From Streptomyces sp. 378 (GTDB taxonomy: Bacteria > Actinomycetota > Actinomycetes > Streptomycetales > Streptomycetaceae): a stretch of DNA of 64,000 bases. The DNA lies in assembly GCF_030124145.1 (NCBI RefSeq), contig NZ_JASKMS010000027.1:1-64000 (forward strand). The letters are read 5' to 3'. The notes below the pieces were generated by a model. That model saw only the letters and a list, made by a program, of their open reading frames with translations. It was not told the origin of the DNA and searched no databases. The first letter of the stretch is position 1; the number at the start of each line of letters is the position of its first letter. Both the position numbers and the translations under genes were made by a program. Below, one piece after another: positions 1 through 7,372 of this stretch.

Positions 1-60
1 CCTTACAGCGCCGATGGTACTGCAGGGGGGACCCTGTGGGAGAGTAGGACGCCGCCGAAC
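1..60 (+). rRNA. 5S ribosomal RNA, 3' part
   Basis: The first ~60 bases match the 3' half of the Streptomyces 5S rRNA, including the GCCGATGGTACTGCAGGG helix region and the closing GTAGGACGCCGCCGAAC. The 5' half lies outside the window, so this is the last gene of an rRNA operon entering from the left. The exact mature 3' end cannot be fixed by eye and is placed at about base 60. A strong terminator follows. Confidence 0.93.
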
Positions 61-70
61 AATTCTTGTG

Positions 71-101
71 AAACCCCCGCATCTTCGGATGCGGGGGTTT
101 T
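71..101 (+). terminator. Rho-independent terminator of the rRNA operon
   Basis: A perfect 10-bp stem (CCCCCGCATC / GATGCGGGGG) is closed by a stable TTCG tetraloop, flanked by AAA before and TTTT after. This is a classic intrinsic terminator ten bases after the 5S rRNA. Confidence 0.93.
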
Positions 102-120
102 CTGCGTTTAGGCTCCATTC

Positions 121-765
121 ATGCGCTATGACCTCGTGATCTTCGACAATGACGGTGTGCTCGTCGACAGCGAGCCCATCTCCAACCGGTTGCTCGCGGC
201 GTACCTCACCGAGCTGGGGCACCCCACCTCGTACGAGGAGTCCATTCGGGACTACATGGGGTCGGCCATGCACCGGATCCATGAGCTGGTGCTTGAGCGG
301 ACCGGGCAGCGGCTGCCGGAGAGCTTCGACGACGTCTTCCACGCGCGGGTGTTCGCGGCGTTCGAGCGGGAACTGGTGGCCGTGGCCGGGGCCTCCGATG
401 TCCTGGAGAAGCTGACCGCGGACGGGGTGCCGTACTGTGTCGCCTCCTCCGGAAGCCATGAGCGGATCCGGGTGGGGCATCGGGCGACGGGGCTCGACCG
501 GTGGTTCGACGAGGGCCGGATCTTCAGCTCGCAGGATGTGGGGCGAGGCAAGCCGGCCCCCGACCTGTTCCTGTACGCCGCCGAGCGGATGGGCGTGGCG
601 CCCGGGCGGTGTGTCGTCGTGGAGGACAGTCCGCTGGGGGTGCGGGCGGCCATCGCGGCCGGCATGAACGTGCACGGGTTCACCGCCATGACACCGGCGG
701 AGAAGCTCACCGGGGCCACGCACCTCTTCTCCGACATGGCGGAGTTGACCGACCTGCTCGTCTGA
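121..765 (+). CDS. HAD-superfamily phosphatase (beta-phosphoglucomutase-like)
   Basis: A 214-residue cytosolic hydrolase of HAD subfamily IA. All four motifs are visible: the nucleophile DNDGVLVDSE at residues 9-18, motif II Ser in ASSGS near 108-112, the motif III Lys in GKPAPDLF near 143-150, and the acidic motif IV VVEDSPLG near 166-173. The helical cap lies between motifs I and II. The D-x-D-G-V-x-x-D-S-E form is typical of small phosphosugar phosphatases and beta-phosphoglucomutases. The substrate cannot be read from the sequence. The ATG lies 20 bases after the rRNA terminator with no obvious strong ribosome-binding site, so the transcript may be leaderless or nearly so. Confidence 0.88.
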   Translation: MRYDLVIFDNDGVLVDSEPISNRLLAAYLTELGHPTSYEESIRDYMGSAMHRIHELVLERTGQRLPESFDDVFHARVFAAFERELVAVAGASDVLEKLTADGVPYCVASSGSHERIRVGHRATGLDRWFDEGRIFSSQDVGRGKPAPDLFLYAAERMGVAPGRCVVVEDSPLGVRAAIAAGMNVHGFTAMTPAEKLTGATHLFSDMAELTDLLV

Positions 766-990
766 ACTCTGTCAAGCGGAGGTCCGGACGATCGTTTCTG
801 CCGACGCGGATCGCGGGGCGGCCGATGATGACCTGCGGCCCGCAAGCGGTTCCTGGTCGAGGACGCGACCGAAGAGGCCCTGGAGGTCGCGCCTGCCCTG
901 GCCGCTTGAGCCCAACGACGGCGTAAGTGAGGGAAATTCATCTTTGGCTGGATCTACCCACGGGTAGGCCGGGGCCCTACGCTCGCCGCC
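766..990. other. Intergenic region with a 14-bp inverted repeat
   Basis: No convincing gene. A near-perfect palindrome CTACCCACGGGTAG lies at 954-967, 24 bases before the MFS start codon, where an operator would sit. A short open frame ending at about 910 has coding-like codons but an in-frame stop just upstream and no start, so it is at most a remnant. Confidence 0.35.
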
Positions 991-2208
991 ATGACTGATG
1001 TGCTGCGGCGCGGCAGGGCCTCGCTGGCGTTCAGCTTCTTGGTGCAGGGAGTCGCCTTCGCTCTGCTCGTGACGAGGATCCCGGCCATCCAGGACCGGTA
1101 CGGGGTCTCCGACGCGCTGCTGCCCGCGTTTCTGGCCGCGGTGCCGATCCTCGCCGGCATCGGGAGCGTGACCACCGAGCGGCTGGTGAAGCGGGTGCGG
1201 CCGAGCCTGCTGCTGCGGTGGTCCCAGCCGGTGGTGCTGCTGGCGCTGCTCGGCGTCGGGGCCGGAGAGCGGATGGTGGAGCTCGGGGTGGCGCTGGCGG
1301 CGTTCGGGCTCGCCGTCGGGGTGCTGGACGCGTCGATGAACATGCTCGGCGTGAGCCTGCAGCGGTCGTACGGGCGCAGCATCATGCTCAGCTTCCACGC
1401 GGCGTACAGCCTGGGCGGGATCGTCGGGGCGTCGCTGGCGTGGGTGGGGGCGCACTGGCAGCTGGCGTTGTGGGTGTCGTATCTGCCGGTCGTGCTGGTG
1501 CTGCTGCCGGCCGTGCTGGTGGGGAGCCGGTGGTATGTCGACGACCGGGACGCGGCGCCCGCGGGGGAGGAGAAGGCCGGGGAGGGGCAGGTGGTCGTCT
1601 TCAAGTGGCTGTTGCCGTTGTGTCTGGTGATGACGGTCGCGTACATCGGGGACTCGACGGTCTCCAACTGGAGTGCGAAGTACCTCCAGGACGTGCTGGG
1701 CAGCTCCGAGCAGATGGCGACCGTGCCGTACAACGTGTACATGGTCACCACGCTGCTGGGGCGGGCGATCGGGGACCTCGGGGTGCGGCGGTTCGGGGCC
1801 GTGGCGGTGGTGCGGGGCGGGGCGCTGGTGGCGGCGGGCGGGTTCGCCGTGGTGGCCGTGGCGCCGGGGGCGTGGTTCGGGATGCTGGGGTTCACGCTGC
1901 TGGGCCTGGGATTGTGCGTGCTGGTGCCGCAGACGTTCGCGGCGGCGGGCAGGCTGTTCCCCGGGGCTTCGGATGCGGCTGTCGCGCGACTGAATGTCTT
2001 CAACTATGTGGGGTTTTTGATCGGTTCGCCGTTGGTCGGGGTGCTCGGGGATCTGTGGAGCTATCGGGGGGCCATGCTCGTGCCGATGGTGTTGGTGCTG
2101 GTGACGCTGGTGTACGCCCGGTCGTTCGCGGCTCAACCGGACCGATACGGTGGCGGGCATGAGCGGCCGCGCACAGCTGATGTGGGACGAGGCAGTAACG
2201 GGCTATGA
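991..2208 (+). CDS. MFS transporter
   Basis: A 405-residue polytopic membrane protein of the major facilitator superfamily with about 12 hydrophobic segments and the usual two six-helix halves, separated by a charged central loop near residues 185-205. The N-terminal segment FLVQGVAFALLVTRIPAIQ and the conserved small-residue helix VLDASMNMLGVSLQ resemble the sugar/drug MFS exporters annotated in Streptomyces. Substrate and direction of transport are not readable. An inverted repeat 24 bases upstream of the ATG is a possible operator. The 3' end overlaps the start of acuC by about 50 bases, so the two are probably co-transcribed and translationally coupled. Confidence 0.87.
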   Translation: MTDVLRRGRASLAFSFLVQGVAFALLVTRIPAIQDRYGVSDALLPAFLAAVPILAGIGSVTTERLVKRVRPSLLLRWSQPVVLLALLGVGAGERMVELGVALAAFGLAVGVLDASMNMLGVSLQRSYGRSIMLSFHAAYSLGGIVGASLAWVGAHWQLALWVSYLPVVLVLLPAVLVGSRWYVDDRDAAPAGEEKAGEGQVVVFKWLLPLCLVMTVAYIGDSTVSNWSAKYLQDVLGSSEQMATVPYNVYMVTTLLGRAIGDLGVRRFGAVAVVRGGALVAAGGFAVVAVAPGAWFGMLGFTLLGLGLCVLVPQTFAAAGRLFPGASDAAVARLNVFNYVGFLIGSPLVGVLGDLWSYRGAMLVPMVLVLVTLVYARSFAAQPDRYGGGHERPRTADVGRGSNGL

Positions 2209-3331
2209 CTTCGGTCCGGGTCATCCGATGGACCCGGTCCGGCTCGCCCTGACCCGGGGACTGGTCGGCGCCTTCGGGCTGGACCGTGAGGTGGAGGTCG
2301 TCGCCGCGAAGGCGGCCGGGGAGTCGACGCTGCGGCTCGTCCACCGGGAGGACTACATCAGGGCCGTGAAGGCGGCCTCGGCGGACCCGGGGGCCGCGGA
2401 CCAGTCGTACGGGCTGGGGACGATGGACGACCCGGCCTTCGCCGGGATGCACGAGGTGTCGGCGCTGATCGCCGGGCAGTCGGTGGGGGCGGCGGAGGCC
2501 GTGTGGCGGGGTGAGGCGCTGCACGCGGTGAACTTCGCGGGCGGGCTGCACCACGCCATGCCGGGCGGGGCCTCCGGGTTCTGCATCTACAACGACGCCT
2601 CGCTGGCCATCGCGCGGCTGCTGGAGCTCGGGGCCGAGCGGGTCGCGTACATCGACGTCGACGTGCATCACGGGGACGGGGTGCAGGCGGCGTTCTGGGA
2701 GGACCCGCGGGTGCTGACGATCTCCCTGCACGAACATCCCCGGACGCTGTTTCCGCAGACCGGGTGGCCGGAGGAGACCGGGGCGGACCGCGCGGAGGGT
2801 TCGGCGGTGAACGTGGCGCTGCCGGCCGGGACCGGGGACGCGGGGTGGCTGCGGGCGTTCCACGCGGTCGTGCCGGAGCTGATCGCGGACTTCCGGCCGC
2901 AGGTGCTGGTGACGCAGCACGGGGCCGACACGCACTTCGAGGACCCGCTGGCGCACCTGGCGGTGTCGCTGGACGCGCAGCGGGCGGTGCAGGTGGCCTG
3001 TCACGACCTGGCGCACGAGTACGCCGACGGGCGGTGGGTGGCCCTGGGCGGGGGTGGCTACGCCGTGGTGGACGTCGTGCCGCGGTCGTGGACGCATCTG
3101 GTCGCGATCGCGGCCGGCCGGGCCGTGGAGCCCGAGGCGATGATCCCCGAGGGCTGGCGGCAGGAAGTGTTCGCCAGGACGCGGCAGTTGGCCCCGGGCC
3201 GGATGACGGACGGGCGCTGGCCCGTCTCCTGGAGCGGCTGGGACGAGGGCTACGACCCGGCGGACCGGTTGGACCAGGCGGTGCTGGCGGCCCGGCGGGC
3301 GGTGTTCCCGCTGCGGGGACTGCTGGCCTGA
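2159..3331 (+). CDS. acuC: AcuC-like histone deacetylase-family protein
   Basis: A 390-residue zinc hydrolase of the class I histone-deacetylase/AcuC family. The catalytic features are clear: the His-His pair in GLHHAMPGG near 130, the zinc-binding DVDVHHGDG near 167-175, and the late Asp in TQHGADTHFEDPLAH near 263-275. AcuC enzymes remove acetyl groups from lysines, for example on acetyl-CoA synthetase. The ATG at 2159 gives the start MSGRAQLMWDE; an in-frame GTG at 2150 would add three residues. Both starts lie inside the end of the MFS gene, implying coupling. Family assignment is firm; the protein substrate is not known from sequence. Confidence 0.88.
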   Translation: MSGRAQLMWDEAVTGYDFGPGHPMDPVRLALTRGLVGAFGLDREVEVVAAKAAGESTLRLVHREDYIRAVKAASADPGAADQSYGLGTMDDPAFAGMHEVSALIAGQSVGAAEAVWRGEALHAVNFAGGLHHAMPGGASGFCIYNDASLAIARLLELGAERVAYIDVDVHHGDGVQAAFWEDPRVLTISLHEHPRTLFPQTGWPEETGADRAEGSAVNVALPAGTGDAGWLRAFHAVVPELIADFRPQVLVTQHGADTHFEDPLAHLAVSLDAQRAVQVACHDLAHEYADGRWVALGGGGYAVVDVVPRSWTHLVAIAAGRAVEPEAMIPEGWRQEVFARTRQLAPGRMTDGRWPVSWSGWDEGYDPADRLDQAVLAARRAVFPLRGLLA

Positions 3332-3415
3332 GGTAGCGGGTCCCGCCGTAGGCCGACCGTGCGGTGTTCGCCGGTTCCCGGGACAGGCGCAGCGCCGATC
3401 ACGCACGCTCTTCCT

Positions 3416-4231
3416 GTGCTGACCACCGAAGCCCTGCGCGCACATCTGGTGGGCGCACGGCTCGCCGGAACCGTGGCGACCTCTCGCGAGGCCGGCCTGC
3501 GCAGTTACCGGCTCTTCGCCGCCCGGGACCCTCGTGTGCTGCTCGGTATCGATCCCGAGAGGTCGTGGGGGGAGCGGGAGTTGATCGAGCTGATGGCGGA
3601 CCGGTGCGGTGTTTCGGCCAATCCCCGACAGGTTTCCGGCCAGGACGTGATCGATCCGGAGCGTACCCTGGCGGCGCTGGACGCCTTCGCGGAACGCCTC
3701 GCCGAGGCCGCCCGGCGCCGTGCCCCCGTGCTCCTCGGCACCGGGCACCCGCATGCCCTGCTCGGTTTCTACGTCGCTCTGGCAGACGCGCTGTCGGCGG
3801 CGGGATGTACCGTCCTCACTCTCGCGCAGGGTCGTCGTGTCGACATAACGACCCGGTTCGGCCTACGCACGTACAACCTCGACTACGTACGAGGAGTCGC
3901 GCTGGTGCGGACCTCGGGAACGGAACGCCCCGGTTGTGAGCCCGGCGCACATACGCACTCACCTCTCCCGGTTCGTACCGTACTGGCCGCTTGTGCGGAG
4001 GCCGGCGGCCCTCTTCCCGAGCTGGTGATCGGGGACCACGGGTGGGTCTGCGGAGCAGGTCAGCTGGGGTTCGAGGCCATCGGGCCGGCCGATACGAACG
4101 ACCCGGCGCTGTTCGTGGGAGAGGCCGAGGGGTCCGTGTCCGTCGTCGTTCCGCTTGATGACGGCGTGCGGTCTGATTACTACCTGCCGCTTACCCGCTA
4201 CGTACTCAATCGGGCGTGTCTGTCACAGTAG
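3416..4231 (+). CDS. Conserved Streptomyces protein annotated as phosphatase
   Basis: A 271-residue protein found upstream of the small DNA-binding gene and bS22 in Streptomyces, where databases call it a phosphatase. I recognise it by context (orthologue of SCO3329, from memory). It contains LLGTGHPHALLGFYVALADAL near residues 105-125 and IGDHGWVCGAGQLGFEAIG near 205-223, consistent with a nucleotide- or phosphate-handling alpha/beta fold, but I see no textbook catalytic motif. The GTG at 3416 fits the conserved start MLTTEALRAHL; upstream GTG codons to 3359 remain open and none has a clear Shine-Dalgarno. Codon bias is slightly weaker than in the neighbours. Confidence 0.72.
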   Translation: MLTTEALRAHLVGARLAGTVATSREAGLRSYRLFAARDPRVLLGIDPERSWGERELIELMADRCGVSANPRQVSGQDVIDPERTLAALDAFAERLAEAARRRAPVLLGTGHPHALLGFYVALADALSAAGCTVLTLAQGRRVDITTRFGLRTYNLDYVRGVALVRTSGTERPGCEPGAHTHSPLPVRTVLAACAEAGGPLPELVIGDHGWVCGAGQLGFEAIGPADTNDPALFVGEAEGSVSVVVPLDDGVRSDYYLPLTRYVLNRACLSQ

Positions 4232-4360
4232 GCCGCCGATGGGTGCACCTCTTCCCCACTCGCATCACTGGCCCCTACATTGGGGAGTGAGCACGCAGCG
4301 ACGAAGAGTCACCGGAAGGGGAAGCCGGTGGCCGTCGAGTGCGGAAGGTTCAGGTGTGTC

Positions 4361-4573
4361 ATGGCTGCAGCTGGCGAGAGGCCTCTGAACGAGGTTCAGT
4401 TCCTTACCGTGGCGGAAGTCGCCTCGGTGATGCGAGTGTCGAAGATGACCGTGTACCGACTGGTGCACAGCGGTCATCTGCCCGCGATCCGTGTGGGGCG
4501 GTCCTTCCGCGTCCCGGAGCAAGCGGTTCACGAGTACCTCCGCGAGAGCTACGTGGGGGTGGAAACCGCCTGA
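4361..4573 (+). CDS. Excisionase/BldC-type small helix-turn-helix protein
   Basis: A 70-residue DNA-binding protein. Residues 12-60 form the winged-helix excisionase/MerR-like fold: FLTVAEVASVMRVSKMTVYRL, then the wing GHLPAIRVGRSFRVPEQAV. It has the size and layout of BldC and matches S. coelicolor SCO3328 (called bdtA, from memory). It has no ligand domain, so it likely binds DNA as a polymer or in tandem, as BldC does. The ATG at 4361 begins MAAAGERPLNE; the open frame extends upstream to 4280 but that part is low quality. A strong hairpin terminator follows. Confidence 0.85.
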   Translation: MAAAGERPLNEVQFLTVAEVASVMRVSKMTVYRLVHSGHLPAIRVGRSFRVPEQAVHEYLRESYVGVETA

Positions 4574-4580
4574 CGGCAGG

Positions 4581-4622
4581 GCCGGGGGGATCCCTCACAG
4601 GGCACATCGGGATCCCCCCGGC
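4581..4622 (+). terminator. Stem-loop after the small DNA-binding gene
   Basis: A perfect 14-bp stem, GCCGGGGGGATCCC (4581-4594) pairing with GGGATCCCCCCGGC (4609-4622), lies ten bases after the stop codon. It lacks a T-run, which is common for Streptomyces terminators. Confidence 0.7.
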
Positions 4623-4729
4623 CTCCTCGATTACGACCTCAGCGCTCGGACGGGTAGGCTGACCCCTCGTAGGTCGTATGGGCCCATGGCGCCCAAACAC
4701 CGAGTGATGAGAAGTGAGCGAGGGTAGTC

Positions 4730-4828
4730 GTGGGCTCTGTTATCAAGAAGCGGCGCAAGCGGATGGCGAAGAAGAAGCACCGCAAGCTGCTCAAGCGCAC
4801 GCGCGTTCAGCGTCGTAACAAGAAGTAG
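4730..4828 (+). CDS. 30S ribosomal protein bS22 (AURKAIP1/COX24 family)
   Basis: A 32-residue, extremely basic protein beginning MGSVIKKRRKRMAKKKHRK, with more than half Lys/Arg. This is the actinobacterial small-subunit protein bS22, homologous to the mitochondrial AURKAIP1/COX24 domain, which binds rRNA near the decoding region. It starts with GTG and ends TAG, followed by a strong hairpin at 4861. It sits between the excisionase-like gene and the epimerase gene as in other Streptomyces. It is too short for most gene finders. Confidence 0.92.
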   Translation: MGSVIKKRRKRMAKKKHRKLLKRTRVQRRNKK

Positions 4829-4860
4829 GTTCGCGACGCGGACGCCGCGAGAGCGTTGCT

Positions 4861-4889
4861 GTGGCCCCCCACCACCGGTGGGGGGCCAC
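4861..4889 (+). terminator. Terminator after bS22
   Basis: A 13-bp perfect stem, GTGGCCCCCCACC pairing with GGTGGGGGGCCAC, has a 3-base loop and lies 32 bases after the bS22 stop codon. Confidence 0.8.
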
Positions 4890-5028
4890 ACGCATATGCC
4901 CTCCCACCTCCGGTCGACTCCGGTCACTTCACGCATCAGGCGGTCATCACAGCGCAACGACGAACCGCTAAGTTGGCCCCACGGGGGAACCCGGCGGAAC
5001 AAGAGGTTCTGGAAGGAAGGCGCTGATC

Positions 5029-6090
5029 TTGGGCAAGGTCGTGCTCGTGACCGGAGTGGCGCGCCAGCTGGGGGGCCGGTTCGTCCGGCGGATCCAGCGG
5101 GACCCCGAGGTGGACCGGGTCGTCGCCGTGGACGCGGTGTCGCCCGAGCACCATCTGGGCGGTGCGGACTTCATCCAGGCCGACATCCGGCAGCCCACCA
5201 TCGCGCGCGTGCTCGCCGAGACGGGCGCCGACACGATCGTCCACCTGGACGTGACGGGCACGCCGCTGGGCAGCGGCAACCGGGCGTCCCTGAAGGAGAA
5301 CAACGTCATCGGCACCATGCAGCTGCTCGGTGCCTGCCAGAAGTCCCCGGCCGTGCAGCGGCTGGTCGTCAAGTCCAGCACCAACGTCTACGGCTCCGCT
5401 CCCCGCGACCCGGCCGTCTTCACCGAGACGACCCCGCCCAAGTCCCTGCCCAGCGGCGGCTTCGCCAAGGACACCGTCGAGGTCGAGGGCTATGTCCGCG
5501 GCTTCGCGCGCCGCAGGCCCGATGTGGCCGTGTGCGTGCTGCGGTTCGCCAACATCCTGGGTCCGACCGCGGACACACCGCTCGCCTCGTACTTCGCGCT
5601 GCCGGTCCTGCCGACCGTGTTCGGCTACGACCCGCGGCTGCAGTTCGTGCACGAGGACGACGTGATCGAGGTGCTGCGGATCGGCTCGCACGAGCCCCGC
5701 CGGGGCACGCTCAACAGCGGCACCTTCAACATCGCCGGCGACGGCGTGCTCCTGCTCTCCCAGTGCTCCCGGCGCCTGGGGCGCCCCACCGTGCCCCTGC
5801 TGCTCCCGGCCGTCACCTGGGCGGGCTCGCTGGTGCGTACGCTGGGTATGACGGACTTCTCGCCCGAGCAGATCCGGCTGCTCACCCACGGCCGGGTCGT
5901 GGCGACGGGCCAGATGCGCGAGACGCTGGGATTCCAGCCCAAGTACACGACCGCGGAGACGTTCGCGGACTTCGCCCGCAGCCAGGGCCCCGGCCTTCTT
6001 CCGCCGGAGGCCCTCGCGGGGGCCGTGGACCGGATCGCCGGCCTGCCACTCGCGGGCGGCGGACACTCCCCGACGCAGAGCGCCAACTGA
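5029..6090 (+). CDS. NAD-dependent epimerase/dehydratase family protein
   Basis: A 353-residue extended short-chain dehydrogenase-like protein. The N-terminal Rossmann motif VTGVARQLGGRFVRRI (residues 6-21) binds the dinucleotide, and VVAVD / DIRQP / VHLDVTGTP follow the family pattern. The catalytic Tyr of YxxxK is not visible: the matching segment near 145 reads GGFAKDTVEVE, so it may bind rather than turn over a sugar nucleotide. The start is an unusual TTG, chosen because GGAAGGAAGG lies just upstream and translation in frame begins with the Rossmann strand. It is followed after 14 bases by the acyltransferase gene, so the two form an operon. Confidence 0.85.
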   Translation: MGKVVLVTGVARQLGGRFVRRIQRDPEVDRVVAVDAVSPEHHLGGADFIQADIRQPTIARVLAETGADTIVHLDVTGTPLGSGNRASLKENNVIGTMQLLGACQKSPAVQRLVVKSSTNVYGSAPRDPAVFTETTPPKSLPSGGFAKDTVEVEGYVRGFARRRPDVAVCVLRFANILGPTADTPLASYFALPVLPTVFGYDPRLQFVHEDDVIEVLRIGSHEPRRGTLNSGTFNIAGDGVLLLSQCSRRLGRPTVPLLLPAVTWAGSLVRTLGMTDFSPEQIRLLTHGRVVATGQMRETLGFQPKYTTAETFADFARSQGPGLLPPEALAGAVDRIAGLPLAGGGHSPTQSAN

Positions 6091-6104
6091 GGAGCGCATC
6101 AACG

Positions 6105-7160
6105 ATGGCGGACGCCAAGGTCATTCCGTTCGACGACGACCGGTCCCGAGGGGGTGCCGCGCAGCGCCCCCAGCGGCGCCGGAGCGCCGGGAACCGCCGC
6201 CCGGGCACGGAGTCCGTGCCGGTCCGTGAGGTGCAGCCTCTGCACACCAGGGCGGTTCCGCAGGATGATGTTCCTGTGACTTCTGAGGAACAGCCGCCGG
6301 AGCCTGCCCGGGACGGCGACGGCGGGCTGGAACGGCGGATCGCGGGCGGCCTGGCCTTCCTGCGCCGCCGCCTCACCGGGGACTACGAGGTCGACGACTT
6401 CGGCTACGACCAGGAGCTCACCGACCAGGTCCTGATGTCCCTGCTGCGCCCGCTGTACGAGCAGTACTTCCGGGTCGAGGTGAAGGGCGTCGAGAACATC
6501 CCGTCCGAGGGCGGCGCGCTGATCGTCGCCAACCATTCCGGCACGCTGCCGATGGACGGGCTGATGATGCAGGTCGCCGTGCACGACAACCATCCGGCGG
6601 GTCGGCATCTGCGGCTGCTCGCCGCGGACCTGGTGTTCATGCTGCCGGTGGTCAACGAGCTGGCCCGCAAGCTCGGTCACACCCTGGCGTGCGCCGAGGA
6701 CGCGGCACGGCTGCTGGAGCAGGGCGAAGTGGTCGGGGTGATGCCGGAGGGGTTCAAGGGCCTCGGCAAGCCCTTCGCGGACCGCTACAAGCTGCAGCGC
6801 TTCGGGCGCGGCGGTTTCGTCTCGACGGCTCTGCGCGCGGGGACGCCGATCGTGCCCTGCTCGATCGTCGGGGCGGAGGAGATCTACCCGATGATCGGCA
6901 ACGCCAAGACGGTCGCGCGGCTGCTGGGCTTCCCGTACTTCCCGCTCACGCCCACGTTCCCGTGGCTCGGCCCGCTCGGGGCGATTCCGCTGCCGACCAA
7001 GTGGACGATCCAGTTCGGCGAGCCGATTCCCACGGACGGCTATCCGCCGGAGGCGGCCGAGGACCCGATGCTGATGTTCAACCTGACCGACCAGGTCAGG
7101 GAGCAGATCCAGCACACGCTGTACAAGCTGCTGGTGCAGCGGCGGTCGGTGTTCTTCTGA
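6105..7160 (+). CDS. Lysophospholipid acyltransferase (PlsC family)
   Basis: A 351-residue acyltransferase. Residues 1-75 are a basic and acidic low-complexity extension; the PlsC domain runs from about 125 to 330. The acceptor motif is ANHSGTLPMDGLM near 145, in which the His-to-Asp spacing is longer than the canonical HxxxxD. The glycerol-phosphate-binding motif VMPEGFKGLGKPF is near 215. Such enzymes transfer acyl chains to lysophosphatidic acid or related lipids at the inner membrane face. It lies 14 bases after the epimerase gene. Its last 34 bases are duplicated 143 bases downstream (7270-7303). Confidence 0.85.
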   Translation: MADAKVIPFDDDRSRGGAAQRPQRRRSAGNRRPGTESVPVREVQPLHTRAVPQDDVPVTSEEQPPEPARDGDGGLERRIAGGLAFLRRRLTGDYEVDDFGYDQELTDQVLMSLLRPLYEQYFRVEVKGVENIPSEGGALIVANHSGTLPMDGLMMQVAVHDNHPAGRHLRLLAADLVFMLPVVNELARKLGHTLACAEDAARLLEQGEVVGVMPEGFKGLGKPFADRYKLQRFGRGGFVSTALRAGTPIVPCSIVGAEEIYPMIGNAKTVARLLGFPYFPLTPTFPWLGPLGAIPLPTKWTIQFGEPIPTDGYPPEAAEDPMLMFNLTDQVREQIQHTLYKLLVQRRSVFF

Positions 7161-7303
7161 CGCCGGGGTTCGTGGCAGCGCGCCGGTTGTTCGTGGCCGT
7201 CCGACGGAGTCGGGCGCGGCTGTCCGAGGCCTGCGAAGCGGTGCGAGGGCGGCGGACAGCAGGGGCCGAGCTGCTGGTGCGGCGGCGGCCGGTGTTCTTC
7301 TGA
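7127..7303 (+). repeat. Duplicated 3' end of the acyltransferase gene
   Basis: The last 34 bases of the acyltransferase gene (7127-7160, encoding LLVQRRSVFF and stop) recur at 7270-7303 with only two mismatches, again encoding LLVRRRPVFF and TGA. The two copies are 143 bases apart and in different frames. Confidence 0.85.
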
Positions 7304-7322
7304 CTCTTCCGCGTACGACGTC

Positions 7323-7352
7323 GGGGGCGCCCCTCGGGCAAGGGGCGCCCCC
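7323..7352. terminator. Bidirectional terminator between convergent genes
   Basis: An 11-bp perfect stem, GGGGGCGCCCC (7323-7333) pairing with GGGGCGCCCCC (7342-7352), has an 8-base loop. It lies between the plus-strand acyltransferase and the minus-strand rsbN and can serve both. Confidence 0.8.
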
Positions 7353-7372
7353 GGCTCTCGCTGTGCGGCCGT

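Noticed and set aside
766..990. A gene fragment ending KRFLVEDATEEALEVAPALAA
   Set aside because: An in-frame stop lies a few codons upstream and there is no start or family match.
4878..6104. Upstream open frame continuous with the acyltransferase
   Set aside because: The segment before 6105 is the epimerase gene read in another frame; the acyltransferase begins at the ATG at 6105.
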